A stretch of DNA of 64,000 nt. Source: Microbacterium sp. PM5 (GTDB lineage: Bacteria > Actinomycetota > Actinomycetes > Actinomycetales > Microbacteriaceae). Below are positions 18,972 to 28,398 of this stretch, piece by piece. The number at the start of each line of letters is the position of its first letter. The stretch's first letter is position 1. The stretch lies in contig NZ_CP022162.1 in NCBI RefSeq assembly GCF_003293595.1, positions 2,983,432 to 3,047,431 of the forward strand, in the 5' to 3' direction. The translations under genes were made by a program, and so were the position numbers. The notes beneath the pieces were generated by a model. The model saw only the letters and a list, made by a program, of their open reading frames with translations, was not told the DNA's origin and did no database searches.

Positions 18972-19077
18972 TCCGCCAGTATGCACGCCGGCGCCGCCGA
19001 GCAGCGGAGGCCATCGGGTAAAATCGGGCAGGTGACCGAGGGTGACCTCGCGTCGAGAGCTGAATAGGGAGGCACCT

Positions 19078-20064
19078 GTGGACATCGATCTGGGACTGCT
19101 GCGGACGGTCGAGCGTGAGAAGGAGATCCCGTTCGACGAACTGGTCGGGATCATCGAGCAGGCGATTCTCACCGCCTACGCCAAGCACACCTCTCCCGAC
19201 GGGGAGCTTCCCGAGGGTGCACGGGCGCTCCTCGACCGCAAGACCGGCCACGTCGCCGTCTACGTTCCGCTGCGTGACGAGGACGGCGCGATCATCGGCG
19301 AGGAGGAGTCGACTCCCGAGGACTTCGGTCGCATCGCCGCCTACGCCGCCAAGCAGGTCATCGGCCAGCGTCTGCGCGACATCGCCGATGACGCCATCCT
19401 CGGTGAGTTCCGCGGCAAGGAGGGCGACATCGTCGCCGGTGTCATCCAGCAGGGACCGAACCCGCGCATGGTCCACGTCGACCTCGGCACCGTCGAGGCC
19501 ATCCTCCCGCCCGAGGAGCAGGTGGCCGGCGAGCAGTACGCTCACGGCTCCCGTCTGCGCGTCTACGTCACCTCGGTGTCGAAGGGCACGAAGGGGCCGC
19601 AGATCACCGTCTCGCGTACCCACCCCGGCCTCGTCCGCAAGCTCTTCGCCCTCGAGGTGCCGGAGATCGCGTCGGGACTCGTGGAGATCACCTCCCTGGC
19701 TCGCGAGGCCGGTCACCGCACCAAGATCGCGGTCACGGCCAAGGATCCGGCGATCAACGCCAAGGGTGCGTGCATCGGCGAACTCGGACGCCGCGTGCGC
19801 GCCGTGACGGAAGAACTGGGCGGAGAGAAGATCGACATCGTCGACTACGACCCGGAGCTCGCGAAGTTCGTCGCCAACGCCCTGTCGCCCGCCAAAGTGA
19901 CATCCAGTTTCGTGCTCGACGCGGGCACCAAGGCGGTGCGCGCGCTCGTTCCGGATTATCAGCTGTCGCTCGCCATCGGCAAGGAGGGGCAGAACGCCCG
20001 CCTGGCCGCGAAGCTCACCGGTGCCAAGATCGACATTCAGCCCGACTCGATCCTCGAGTCGTGA
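19078..20064 (+). CDS. nusA: transcription termination/antitermination factor NusA
   Basis: 328-residue NusA without the C-terminal acidic repeats of enteric bacteria, as usual in actinobacteria. Domains in order: RNA-polymerase-binding N-terminal domain (about 1-110), S1 (about 115-185, VAGVIQQGPNPRMVHVDLG), KH1 and KH2 (to 328, GACIGELGRRVRAVTEELGGEKIDIV, SLAIGKEGQNARLAAKLTG). The start is GTG at 19078, set by AGGGAGG six bases upstream. A TAAAAT -10 candidate lies at 19019-19024. It heads the nusA-ylxR-infB-rbfA cluster. rimP, normally just upstream, is absent here; the neighbour on that side is a divergent membrane protein. Confidence 0.96.
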   Translation: MDIDLGLLRTVEREKEIPFDELVGIIEQAILTAYAKHTSPDGELPEGARALLDRKTGHVAVYVPLRDEDGAIIGEEESTPEDFGRIAAYAAKQVIGQRLRDIADDAILGEFRGKEGDIVAGVIQQGPNPRMVHVDLGTVEAILPPEEQVAGEQYAHGSRLRVYVTSVSKGTKGPQITVSRTHPGLVRKLFALEVPEIASGLVEITSLAREAGHRTKIAVTAKDPAINAKGACIGELGRRVRAVTEELGGEKIDIVDYDPELAKFVANALSPAKVTSSFVLDAGTKAVRALVPDYQLSLAIGKEGQNARLAAKLTGAKIDIQPDSILES

Positions 20065-20133
20065 CGGAACGATCCGGCCCGGCTGGTCGCGTTCGTCCCG
20101 CGACGCCATCTCCGTGCGGCGAGTGGGGGTAAG

Positions 20134-20385
20134 ATGGATCCCGTTCGAACGTGCGTGGGATGCCGCGCGCGCGTCTCCCGGTCCTCCCTCCTGCGAGTGG
20201 TGGAGCGAGACGGCGTCCTCGTTGCCGACGAGAAGGCCGTCCTTCCCGGGCGGGGTGCGTGGGTGCATGACACGGATGCGTGTGTGGATGCCGCGATCCG
20301 GCGCCGCGCCTTCGGACGAGCACTGCGTGTGTCGGGACCACTCGACACGCAGACCTTTCAGAACACCCACCAGCGAAACGGCTGA
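20134..20385 (+). CDS. ylxR: YlxR family nucleic-acid-binding protein (DUF448)
   Basis: 83-residue basic protein starting MDPVRTCVGCRARVSRSSLLRVV, matching the YlxR fold with the conserved R-x-C-V-G-C-R motif and GRGAWVHDTDACVDAAIRRRAFGRAL. YlxR-type proteins bind RNA or nucleoid DNA and, in some bacteria, RNase P. Position between nusA and infB is the standard arrangement, and the 69-base gap to nusA suggests co-transcription. Confidence 0.93.
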   Translation: MDPVRTCVGCRARVSRSSLLRVVERDGVLVADEKAVLPGRGAWVHDTDACVDAAIRRRAFGRALRVSGPLDTQTFQNTHQRNG

Positions 20386-20477
20386 ACGGCTATGGACACA
20401 AAGTGAACGGCTCGAAATGAGACCCGTCCGCAAGTAACGGTCTGCCCTGTCCGGGGGAGACCTCAGACAGGAGAATT

Positions 20478-23222
20478 GTGGCAAACCCACGCGTGCACGA
20501 GATCGCTTCGGAGATCGGCGTCGACAGTAAAGTCGCCCTCGCGAAGCTGAAGGAGCTCGGCGAATACGTCAAGAGCCCCTCATCGACCATTGCGCCCCCC
20601 GTGGCGCGCAAGCTGCGAGCGGCCCTCGAGGCCGACGGTGCGGCCAAGAAGCCGGCCGACTCCGCCGCCACCCCGGCGGCGAATGCCGCTCCCAAGGCCC
20701 CGACTCCGGGCGCACGCCCGGCAGCGCGTCCCGGGCCGGCGAAGCCCGCGGCCCCGGCCGCGCCCGCACCGGCCGCGCCGGCCGCGGCCGCGACGCCGTC
20801 CGCACCTTCGGCGTCGGCCGCTCCGGCGGCGCCGGCCGCGCCGGCGGCTCCGGCGAACCCCGGTGCTGCGACCCCGCAGGCTCCGCGCCCCGGTGGTGCC
20901 CCGCGTCCGGGCAACAACCCCTTCTCGTCGGCACAGGGCATGGGCCAGCGTCCCGCCGGCCCGCGTCCGGGCAACAACCCGTTCGCGTCGGCGCAGGGCA
21001 TGGGCCAGCGCCCGACCCCGGGCAACATTCCGCGTCCTCAAGCCCCGCGCCCCGGCGCCCCGCGTCCCGGCGCGCCGCGTCCCGGTGGCGCCGGCCGTCC
21101 CGGCGGCGGAGGCCGTCCCGGCGCGCCGTTCCAGCAGCGTCCGGGCGGTCCGGGTCGTCCCGGCGGCGCCGGAGGCTTCCAGCGCCCCGGCGGTACGGGC
21201 GGACCCGGAGCTCCGGGTGGGTTCGCGGGTCGTCCCGCGGGTGGCGGCGGTCGTGGCCGCGGCCCCGGCGGTGGCACCGCGGGTGCCTTCGGTAAGGGCG
21301 GCGGCAAGAGCAAGCAGCGCAAGTCGCGTCGTGCGAAGCGGCAGGAATTCGAGATGCGGTCGGCGCCGGTCGTCGGCGGCGTCAATGTCCAGAAGGGCAA
21401 CGGCGAGATCATTCGCCTGCGCCGCGGCGCATCCATCGCCGACTTCGCCGACAAGCTCGAAGCCCTGCGCGGCTACACCGTGCAGCCCGGCACGCTCGTG
21501 ACGATCCTCTTCAACCTGGGCGAGATGGCCACGGCGACCGAGTCGCTCGACGAGGCCACCTTCGAGGTCCTGGGTGCCGAGCTCGGCTACAAGATCCAGA
21601 TGGTCTCGCCCGAGGACGAGGACAAGGAGCTCCTGGAGGGCTTCGGTCTTGACCTCGAGGCCGAGCTGGAGGCGGAGAGCGAGGACGACCTCGAGATCCG
21701 TCCCCCGGTGGTGACCGTCATGGGTCACGTCGACCACGGTAAGACGCGACTGCTCGATGCGATCCGTCAGACCAACGTCGTGGCGGGTGAAGCCGGTGGC
21801 ATCACCCAGCACATCGGTGCGTACCAGGTCTGGACCGAGCACGAGGGCATCGAGCGCGCCATCACCTTCATCGACACCCCGGGTCACGAGGCGTTCACGG
21901 CCATGCGTGCCCGTGGTGCGCAGGTCACCGACATCGCGATCCTCGTGGTCGCGGCCGACGACGGCATCATGCCGCAGACGGTGGAGGCCCTCAACCACGC
22001 CCAGGCGGCCAACGTGCCGATCGTGGTCGCGGTCAACAAGGTCGACAAGCCCGACGCGAACCCCGCCAAGGTGCGCCAGCAGCTCACCGAGTACGGTCTG
22101 GTCGCAGAGGAGTACGGCGGCGACGTCATGTTCGTCGACGTGTCTGCGCGCCAGGGCACGAACATCCAGGAGCTCCTGGATGCCGTTCTGCTGACGGCCG
22201 ACGCGGGACTCGATCTCACGGCGAACCCGAACAAGGCGGCTCGCGGTGTCGCGATCGAAGCGAAGCTCGACAAGGGCCGCGGCTCGGTGGCGACCGTGCT
22301 CATCCAGTCCGGAACGCTCCGCGTGGGCGATGCGATCGTCGCCGGCACGGCCTATGGCCGCGTCCGCGCCATGATCGACGAGAACGGCGATGCGGTCGAA
22401 GAGGCCTACCCCTCACGGCCCGTCCAGGTTCAGGGCCTCAACTCGGTTCCGCGCGCCGGCGACGTCTTCATCGTCACCGAGGAAGACCGCACCGCGCGTC
22501 AGATCGCCGAGAAGCGCGAGGCCGCCGAGCGCAACGCCCAGCTCGCCAAGGCGCGCAAGCGCATCTCGCTCGAGGACTTCACCCGCGCTCTCGAAGAGGG
22601 CAAGGTCGAGTCGCTCAACCTCATCATCAAGGGTGACGTGTCCGGTGCCGTCGAGGCGCTGGAGGAGTCGCTGCTGAAGATCGAGGTCGACGACAGTGTC
22701 CAGCTGCGCATCATCCACCGCGGCGTCGGTGCGATCACGGAATCGGACATCAACCTCGCCACGATCGACAACGCGATCGTGATCGGCTTCAACGTCCGTC
22801 CCGACACGAAGGCGCGCGAGCGCGCCGCCCGCGAGGGTGTGGACGTCCGGTTCTACTCGGTCATCTACAACGCGATCGACGACGTCGAGCAGTCGCTCAA
22901 GGGCCTGCTCAAGCCGGAGTTCGAGGAGGTGCAGTCGGGTGTCGCCGAGATCCGCGAGGTGTTCCGCTCCTCGAAGTTCGGCAACATCGCCGGTGTCATC
23001 GTGCGGTCGGGAACGATCACGCGCAACGCCAAGGCGCGCGTCATCCGCGATGGTGTCGTGCTCGCCGACGGCCTTCAGATCGAGTCGCTGCGTCGCTTCA
23101 AGGACGACGTCACCGAGGTTCGTACCGACTTCGAGGCCGGTATCGGCCTGGGCAAGTACAACGACATCCAGGTGGGCGACGAGATCGAGACGACCGAGAT
23201 GGTGGAGAAGCCGCGCGGCTGA
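20478..23222 (+). CDS. infB: translation initiation factor IF-2
   Basis: 914-residue GTPase that delivers initiator tRNA to the 30S subunit. A short N-terminal IF2N domain is followed by a very long Ala/Pro then Gly/Arg/Pro-rich stretch (about residues 55-285), a second IF2N region, and the GTPase domain with GHVDHGKT (416-423), DTPGHEAF and NKVDKPD, then domains II-IV ([46 protein letters not shown]). GTG start at 20478 follows CAGGAG. The extended low-complexity region is typical of actinobacterial IF-2; repeated [14 protein letters not shown] units within it show recent internal duplication. Confidence 0.97.
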   Translation: MANPRVHEIASEIGVDSKVALAKLKELGEYVKSPSSTIAPPVARKLRAALEADGAAKKPADSAATPAANAAPKAPTPGARPAARPGPAKPAAPAAPAPAAPAAAATPSAPSASAAPAAPAAPAAPANPGAATPQAPRPGGAPRPGNNPFSSAQGMGQRPAGPRPGNNPFASAQGMGQRPTPGNIPRPQAPRPGAPRPGAPRPGGAGRPGGGGRPGAPFQQRPGGPGRPGGAGGFQRPGGTGGPGAPGGFAGRPAGGGGRGRGPGGGTAGAFGKGGGKSKQRKSRRAKRQEFEMRSAPVVGGVNVQKGNGEIIRLRRGASIADFADKLEALRGYTVQPGTLVTILFNLGEMATATESLDEATFEVLGAELGYKIQMVSPEDEDKELLEGFGLDLEAELEAESEDDLEIRPPVVTVMGHVDHGKTRLLDAIRQTNVVAGEAGGITQHIGAYQVWTEHEGIERAITFIDTPGHEAFTAMRARGAQVTDIAILVVAADDGIMPQTVEALNHAQAANVPIVVAVNKVDKPDANPAKVRQQLTEYGLVAEEYGGDVMFVDVSARQGTNIQELLDAVLLTADAGLDLTANPNKAARGVAIEAKLDKGRGSVATVLIQSGTLRVGDAIVAGTAYGRVRAMIDENGDAVEEAYPSRPVQVQGLNSVPRAGDVFIVTEEDRTARQIAEKREAAERNAQLAKARKRISLEDFTRALEEGKVESLNLIIKGDVSGAVEALEESLLKIEVDDSVQLRIIHRGVGAITESDINLATIDNAIVIGFNVRPDTKARERAAREGVDVRFYSVIYNAIDDVEQSLKGLLKPEFEEVQSGVAEIREVFRSSKFGNIAGVIVRSGTITRNAKARVIRDGVVLADGLQIESLRRFKDDVTEVRTDFEAGIGLGKYNDIQVGDEIETTEMVEKPRG

Positions 23223-23256
23223 TCCTCCCGTCGGTTCCGGATACGGCTACGGCTCC

Positions 23257-23320
23257 GGAGGTCGTGCCGCGGAGGCAAGAGTGGGGCCCCTACCCCAATT
23301 GCCACCGCGTCACGACCTCC
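23257..23320 (+). repeat. long stem-loop between infB and rbfA
   Basis: A 20-base left arm (23257-23276, GGAGGTCGTGCCGCGGAGGC) pairs with 23301-23320, 18 of 20 positions matching, and the 24-base loop contains a second TGGGG...CCCCA helix. No T-tract follows, so a simple intrinsic terminator is unlikely. It sits in the transcript between two translation genes and could be a processing or stability element. Confidence 0.75.
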
Positions 23321-23384
23321 TCCGCCTCCGCCATATCCTGACCTCGATGCAGTCATCCACTGGGGCCTTGAGAGGGAAGAGAAG

Positions 23385-23819
23385 ATGTCGAACGAACGGC
23401 AGGCGAGACTCGCCGACCGCATCCGCGTGCTCATCGCCGAGCGCCTCGAGAAGGGGCTGCGCGACCCGCGCCTCGGCTTCGTCACGATCACCGACGTGCG
23501 CGTCACCGGTGACCTGCAGCACGCGTCGGTGTTCTACACGGTGTACGGCGACGACCAGGCGCGCGAGGACTCCGCTGCTGCCCTCAAGGCCGCAACCGGC
23601 ATGCTGCGCAGCGAAGTGGGCAAGCGCCTCGGCATCCGTCTCACGCCGTCGCTGGAGTTCATCCCCGACGCGCTTCCCGAGAACGCAGGGCACATCGCCG
23701 AGCTGCTGCGCGAAGCGCAGGAGCGCGATGCGGCCGTGGCCGGTCTTGCGGCCGGAGCCGCATATGCGGGCGACGCCGACCCGTACGTCAAGCCGCGCGA
23801 GGACGACGACGAGGACTGA
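23385..23819 (+). CDS. rbfA: 30S ribosome-binding factor RbfA
   Basis: 144-residue KH-like ribosome maturation factor needed for 16S 5'-end processing and cold adaptation. The core is visible as RQARLADRIRVLIAERLEKG, DPRLGFVTITDVRVTGDLQHASVFYTV and the C-terminal strand RLTPSLEFIPD, followed by an acidic tail (DDDED). ATG at 23385 follows GAGAAG. It belongs to the infB cluster, although a long stem-loop occupies the 160-base gap before it. Confidence 0.95.
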   Translation: MSNERQARLADRIRVLIAERLEKGLRDPRLGFVTITDVRVTGDLQHASVFYTVYGDDQAREDSAAALKAATGMLRSEVGKRLGIRLTPSLEFIPDALPENAGHIAELLREAQERDAAVAGLAAGAAYAGDADPYVKPREDDDED

Positions 23820-23836
23820 GCACGGTCGCTTCCGCG

Positions 23837-24703
23837 TCACCGCGGCAGGCGCAGGCAGCCGTCGACGGCTTCGACGAGTCCGTCGACGATGAGCGAGTCG
23901 ATCGCGCGATCGCGCTGCGCCGCGACCGGCCAGTCGGCGGCGACGTCGTCGGCGGGGAGAGCATGTGCGGGTGCGGCGCGCAGCGCGTGCAGCACCGCTC
24001 CGCGCGCCTGACGATCGCTGCCCTCGTATGCAGCCTGCTTGCGGCGCAGGTCACCGGTGTCGGGGTAGCCGGCCGCACGCCAGGCGCACAGCGAGGAGAT
24101 CGGGCACACGTCGCATCGCGCGGAACGGGCAGTGCACACGATGGCGCCAAGCTCCATCATGGCGGCATTCACGACCGCGGCATCCTGATCGTCGCGCGGA
24201 AGCAGCCCCGCCATCGCCGCCAGATCACCGCGAGCCGGCGGCCCGGGCTGAGAACGTCCGTCGACGGCACGGGCGATGACGCGGCGGGTATTCGTATCGA
24301 CGACCGGGTGACGGTCGCCATAGGCGAACACGGCGACCGCCCGCGCCGTGTAGTCTCCGATACCCGTCAGCGCGAGGAGCGCCTCGACGTCGCGCGGCAC
24401 GACGCCGTCGTGTCGGTCGCGGATCTCCACCGCGGCGCGGTGCAGCCACAGGGCGCGCCGCGGGTAGCCGAGGTTCGCCCACTGCGCGACCGCCGACGCC
24501 GGGGCATCGTCGGCGAGGGCGGTCGGTGTCGGCCACCGCGCCAGCCAGGCATCCAGCAAGGGGATCACGCGCGTCACGGGCGTCTGCTGCAGCATGAACT
24601 CGCTGACGAGCACGCCCCAGGCGCCGAACCCCTCCGCGCGCCACGGCAGATCGCGCGCGTTGTCGCGGTACCAGGCGATGAGCGGCGTCGCGAGGTCGGG
24701 CAT
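23837..24703 (-). CDS. mutY: A/G-specific adenine DNA glycosylase
   Basis: Base-excision repair enzyme removing adenine opposite 8-oxoguanine. The 288 residues have the HhH-GPD fold with catalytic E35 (SEFMLQQTPVTRV), HhH motif LTGIGDYTARA, catalytic D136 (PVVDTNTRR) and the iron-sulfur loop C190-x6-C197-x2-C200-x5-C206. The C-terminal NUDIX-like domain that recognises 8-oxoG is missing or reduced to a short winged region, as in many actinobacteria. ATG at 24703 follows TAGGCT by six bases (minus strand 24715-24710): leaderless. It interrupts the rbfA-truB block on the opposite strand. Confidence 0.94.
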   Translation of the reverse strand: MPDLATPLIAWYRDNARDLPWRAEGFGAWGVLVSEFMLQQTPVTRVIPLLDAWLARWPTPTALADDAPASAVAQWANLGYPRRALWLHRAAVEIRDRHDGVVPRDVEALLALTGIGDYTARAVAVFAYGDRHPVVDTNTRRVIARAVDGRSQPGPPARGDLAAMAGLLPRDDQDAAVVNAAMMELGAIVCTARSARCDVCPISSLCAWRAAGYPDTGDLRRKQAAYEGSDRQARGAVLHALRAAPAHALPADDVAADWPVAAQRDRAIDSLIVDGLVEAVDGCLRLPR

Positions 24704-24789
24704 CGCACCAGCCTACGGCGGCCGTCAGGTTCGTCCTTCCGGCTCCGCGGCGAAGCGGCGCGTCGCGGCACCGCGCCTAGGCTGGAGCA

Positions 24790-25704
24790 ATGCCCGTTCC
24801 TCCGCCCGCCGTCCACGGCATCCTTCTCGTCGACAAGCCGCAGGGGATCACCAGCCACGATGTGGTCGCCCGGGCCCGCCGCGCACTGAACACCCGCAAG
24901 ATCGGGCACGCCGGCACGCTCGACCCCATGGCCACCGGGCTGCTCATCCTCGGAGTCGGACCGGCGACGCGGCTGCTCACCTTCATCGTGGGGCTCGGCA
25001 AGACGTACGAGGCCACCGTGCTGCTCGGCGTGGCGACCGACTCCGACGACGCGGACGGCGTGGAGATGCGCCGGGCGGATGCCGAGACTCTCGCCTCCGT
25101 GACCGACGAGCGCATCGCCATGGCAGTCGCGGCTCTCACGGGTGAGATCGATCAGGTGCCGAGCACCGTGTCGGCCATCAAGGTGGCCGGCAAGCGTGCC
25201 TACGACCTCGCCCGGGCGGGGGAGAGCGTCGAGCTGGCAGCCCGCCGGGTGACGGTCGATCGGTTCGATGTCGTCCGCCGCCGCGACACCGCCGACGGCC
25301 TCATCGAACTGGATGTCGTCGTGGACTGCTCCAGCGGCACGTACATCCGTGCCCTGGCCCGTGATCTCGGCGCCGCCCTCGGGGTGGGTGGCCACCTCAC
25401 GGCGCTGCGGCGGACGCGCATCGGCGCGTTCGACGTGGGCGACGCCGTCTCCGAGATCACGGCGGACGCACCGCTGCTGGCGCCCGCGCACGTCGCGGCA
25501 TCCGTGCTCGGCGCCCTGCCCGTCACCGCGGCTGAGGCGCGTGACCTTCGCCACGGCAAGCGTCTCGTCGGCGCCGCACCGCGCCTGGAGGGGGCGATGA
25601 CACCGACGCCGGCGGCGATCGACCCCGATGGTCGGCTCGTCGGCATCGTGGAGCGCCGCGGCGCCGACATCAAGAGCGCGATGAACATGGCGGAGGACGC
25701 ATGA
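24790..25704 (+). CDS. truB: tRNA pseudouridine-55 synthase
   Basis: 304-residue TruB that makes pseudouridine 55 in the T-loop of tRNA. Signatures: GILLVDKPQGITSHDVV, GHAGTLDPMATGLL with catalytic D45, KTYEATVLLGVATDSDD, and CSSGTYIRALARDLG. A C-terminal PUA-like region follows. ATG at 24790 sits six bases after TAGGCT (24778-24783), so the message is probably leaderless. Its stop overlaps the next gene's ATG (ATGA). Confidence 0.96.
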   Translation: MPVPPPAVHGILLVDKPQGITSHDVVARARRALNTRKIGHAGTLDPMATGLLILGVGPATRLLTFIVGLGKTYEATVLLGVATDSDDADGVEMRRADAETLASVTDERIAMAVAALTGEIDQVPSTVSAIKVAGKRAYDLARAGESVELAARRVTVDRFDVVRRRDTADGLIELDVVVDCSSGTYIRALARDLGAALGVGGHLTALRRTRIGAFDVGDAVSEITADAPLLAPAHVAASVLGALPVTAAEARDLRHGKRLVGAAPRLEGAMTPTPAAIDPDGRLVGIVERRGADIKSAMNMAEDA

Positions 25705-26069
25705 TCGAGTGGTTCGCCATCGTGCAGGTCGCCGTCGCGGTCGTGGCGGGGCTGCTCGCGATCATCCTCGGACTCGCGGGGCGTCGGCCGAGCGATCTCA
25801 CCGTCGGCGCGATGGCCCTGATCCTGCTGCTCCTGCTCGCTCAGGTGGTCGTCGCGATCGTCGCGCCGCTGGTCGGCAACCCGCCGGCCGGCAGCGCACT
25901 CGAGTTCTGGGTCTACCTCGTCTCGGCGGTGCTCATACCGCCGGCGTCCGTCGTCTGGGCGCTCCTCGAGCGCAGCCGCTGGAGCACGGTGATCATGGGC
26001 ATCGCCGCACTGTCGGTCGCCGTCATGGTGTGGCGCATGCAGGTCATCTGGACGACCGCTGGTATGTGA
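25701..26069 (+). CDS. small four-helix membrane protein of unknown function
   Basis: 122 residues with four hydrophobic segments (about 5-25, 35-57, 68-86, 95-112) and short loops; a G-R-R-P-S-D element follows helix 1. No family name recognised. The ATG overlaps the truB stop by four bases, so it is translationally coupled to truB. It precedes a second membrane-protein gene and ribF; all read the same way and may form one operon. Confidence 0.82.
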   Translation: MIEWFAIVQVAVAVVAGLLAIILGLAGRRPSDLTVGAMALILLLLLAQVVVAIVAPLVGNPPAGSALEFWVYLVSAVLIPPASVVWALLERSRWSTVIMGIAALSVAVMVWRMQVIWTTAGM

Positions 26070-26112
26070 GGCCGCGGCCCCGGCGAGGGCGGGCGCCTAT
26101 CATTGACAGGTC

Positions 26113-26613
26113 ATGACTGCGCCACACGCCGACGCCGCCGCCCCGACCCGGATGACCGGAATCGGGCGCGTGCTCGTCGTCGTCTACGCCGTCATGGCGC
26201 TGGCGGCGACCGGACGCTCGTTCGTTCAGATCTTGCAGGACTTCGCGGCCGCGCCGCTCGCGTACACGCTCTCTGCGCTCGCGGCGGTCGTCTACGTGCT
26301 CGCGACGGTGGCTCTCGTGAAGTCGGACGGCCGGCGGTGGTACGTCGTGGCGTGGGTGGCGATCTGCTTCGAACTGGCGGGCGTGCTCATCGTCGGAACA
26401 CTCAGCCTCACACATCCCGAGCTCTTCCTGCACGACGCGACCGTGTGGTCGGGCTATGGCTTCGGCTACTTCTGGGTACCTCTCGTGCTGCCGTTCGTCG
26501 GCCTGTGGTGGCTGCGCAGCGGCGGCCGCGAGCGCCCGGACCTGGATGGTGCCGCGGCGCCGGACGACGCGAAGGCGGGCATCGTGCGCACAGACGGGAG
26601 GTCCAGCTGGTGA
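26113..26613 (+). CDS. four-helix membrane protein of unknown function
   Basis: 166 residues: a hydrophilic N-terminus, four membrane segments between about 17 and 140 (including PLAYTLSALAAVVYVLATVALV and GYFWVPLVLPFVGLWWL), then a charged C-terminus. I do not recognise the family. A TATCAT -10 candidate at about 26099 just upstream of the ATG suggests an internal promoter. The stop overlaps the GTG of ribF (GTGA), coupling their translation. Confidence 0.82.
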   Translation: MTAPHADAAAPTRMTGIGRVLVVVYAVMALAATGRSFVQILQDFAAAPLAYTLSALAAVVYVLATVALVKSDGRRWYVVAWVAICFELAGVLIVGTLSLTHPELFLHDATVWSGYGFGYFWVPLVLPFVGLWWLRSGGRERPDLDGAAAPDDAKAGIVRTDGRSSW

Positions 26614-27557
26614 TCGTCTTCCACGACCCCGCGGAGGTGCCGGCCGGGTTCGGCCCCAGTGTCGTCGCGATCGGCAAGTTCGACGGGGTGCATTCCGGCC
26701 ACCGAGCGGTGATCGACCGTGCCCGTGTGGCCGCGGAGGATGCCGGGGCACGGGTGGTCGCCGTCACGTTCGACCGCAACCCCTTGAGCCTGCTGCGGCC
26801 CGAGCTGTGCCCGCAGCCCGTGTGCAGTCTGCCGCAGAAGCTCGATCTGCTCGCCGCCGCGGGGGTCGATGCGACCCTGGTGCTCCGATTCGACCAGGAG
26901 CTGGCCTCTCTGGAACCTCGCGCCTTCGTCGAACATGTGCTGGTCGGCCTGGGCGTCGTGATCGTGATGGTCGGCGACGATTTCCGCTTCGGCAACGGGG
27001 GAGCGGGCGATCCCGACACCCTGGTTCGTCTCGGCGCGGAGTACGGCTTCCAGGTCGACGTGGTCGGGGACGTTCAAGGCGGAGGCCGCCGCGTGTCGTC
27101 GACCTGGGTACGGGACCTGCTCGCGGCGGGCGACGTCGAAGGCGCCGCGCGTCTGCTGGGACGCCCGCATGCGGTGCAGGGCGAGGTCGTCCACGGCCTC
27201 AAACGCGGTCGCGAGCTCGGCTACCCGACGGCGAATCTGTCAGCCGATGCGGAGGGCTTCATTCCGGCAGACGGGGTCTACGCCGGGTGGCTCGTCGACC
27301 TCGGCACCGATGGCGCGACGGTGACGACTCGCTACCCGGCGGCCATCTCGGTGGGGACCAATCCGACGTTCGATGATGTTCCGACACGCCAGGTCGAGGC
27401 GTACGTGCTCGACGAGACCGGGCTCGACCTCTACCGGCATCGGGTGCAGATCCGGTTCACGAACCGCATCCGCGGCATGGTCGCCTTCGAGGGGATCGAA
27501 GCGCTCATCGCCCAGATGGACGACGACATCACGCGGGTGCGCGCCGCCCTCGGCTGA
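26610..27557 (+). CDS. ribF: bifunctional riboflavin kinase/FAD synthetase
   Basis: 315-residue enzyme converting riboflavin to FMN and then FAD. The N-terminal adenylyltransferase domain shows GKFDGVHSGHRAVID and DRNPLSLLRP; the C-terminal kinase has GEVVHGLKRGRELGYPTANL, DGVYAGW and ISVGTNPTF. The GTG start at 26610 has GGGAGG upstream and overlaps the preceding stop by four bases; in-frame extension upstream would run into the membrane-protein gene and is not used. Position after truB is the usual bacterial order, here with two membrane-protein genes inserted. Confidence 0.95.
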   Translation: MIVFHDPAEVPAGFGPSVVAIGKFDGVHSGHRAVIDRARVAAEDAGARVVAVTFDRNPLSLLRPELCPQPVCSLPQKLDLLAAAGVDATLVLRFDQELASLEPRAFVEHVLVGLGVVIVMVGDDFRFGNGGAGDPDTLVRLGAEYGFQVDVVGDVQGGGRRVSSTWVRDLLAAGDVEGAARLLGRPHAVQGEVVHGLKRGRELGYPTANLSADAEGFIPADGVYAGWLVDLGTDGATVTTRYPAAISVGTNPTFDDVPTRQVEAYVLDETGLDLYRHRVQIRFTNRIRGMVAFEGIEALIAQMDDDITRVRAALG

Positions 27558-27578
27558 GCCGCGCGCACCCGGGCGGGG

Positions 27579-28295
27579 TCAGTACGACGAGGTGTCCACG
27601 GCGCCCGACGCCTGCTCGCCGGCATCCACACGGCGCGCCTCGCCGAGGATGACAGCGCTGCCGCTCGTTCCGAGCCGTGTCGCCCCGGCGGCGAGCATCG
27701 CGAGCGCGTCGGCGTAGCTGCGCACCCCACCCGATGCCTTCACCTGCACGTCCGGGCCGACACTGGCGCGCATGAGCTCGACGTGGGGGACCGTCGCCCC
27801 ACCGCCGGCGAAGCCCGTGGACGTCTTGACGAAGTCCGCGCCACCGGCCTCGGTCAGGCGGCTGCCGCGGGCGATCTGCTCGTCGTTCAGCAGCGAGGTC
27901 TCGAGGATCACCTTCGTCACCTTGCCGGCCGCGGCCGCGACCACCGCCTGGATGTCGGCGACAACGGCGTCGTCGAAGCCCGAACGCAGAGCACCGATGT
28001 TGATCACCATGTCGAACTCGACGGCGCCGTCGGCGAGGGCCTGGCGAACCTCAGCCACTTTCCCGGCAGTGGAGGTCGTGCCGTGCGGGAAGCCGATGAC
28101 GGTGCCGACGTTGACGCCGGTGCCCGTCAGCCGCTGCACGGCGTGCGCGATGTCGCTCGGGCGCACGCACACGCTGAACACGCGCCATTCGGCGGCGATG
28201 TCGAGTTCCGCGTCGACGTCGGCGCGGGTCAGTTCAGGCTTCAGGATGGCGTGATCGATCGTCGCGGCGAGGTCGCGCTCGGTGATGGTGGACAT
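27579..28295 (-). CDS. deoC: deoxyribose-phosphate aldolase
   Basis: 238-residue class I aldolase splitting 2-deoxyribose-5-phosphate into glyceraldehyde-3-phosphate and acetaldehyde for deoxynucleoside catabolism. The Schiff-base lysine is K157 in DFVKTSTGF; D95 (EFDMVINIG) and K186 (VKASGGVR) complete the active site. ATG at 28295 is six bases after TAGGCT (minus strand 28307-28302), giving a leaderless mRNA. It converges with ribF and diverges from the copper genes. Confidence 0.95.
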   Translation of the reverse strand: MSTITERDLAATIDHAILKPELTRADVDAELDIAAEWRVFSVCVRPSDIAHAVQRLTGTGVNVGTVIGFPHGTTSTAGKVAEVRQALADGAVEFDMVINIGALRSGFDDAVVADIQAVVAAAAGKVTKVILETSLLNDEQIARGSRLTEAGGADFVKTSTGFAGGGATVPHVELMRASVGPDVQVKASGGVRSYADALAMLAAGATRLGTSGSAVILGEARRVDAGEQASGAVDTSSY

Positions 28296-28325
28296 GGCTC
28301 CAGCCTACGCCAGCGCGGGTCGGGA

Positions 28326-28342
28326 ATACCCCAGGGGGGTAT
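28326..28342. promoter_or_regulatory. CsoR-type copper operator
   Basis: ATACCCCAGGGGGGTAT is the G-tract palindrome typical of CsoR repressor sites, placed so that its right end shares bases with a TATCAT -10 hexamer (28340-28345) in front of the copper chaperone and ATPase genes. Copper binding to CsoR would release this site and turn on export. No csoR gene is in the window. Confidence 0.85.
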
Positions 28343-28398
28343 CATCGTTGGTATCGACAGCAGAGGCGGATCGGGACCGCCCGCGGAAGGAGCTCCAC

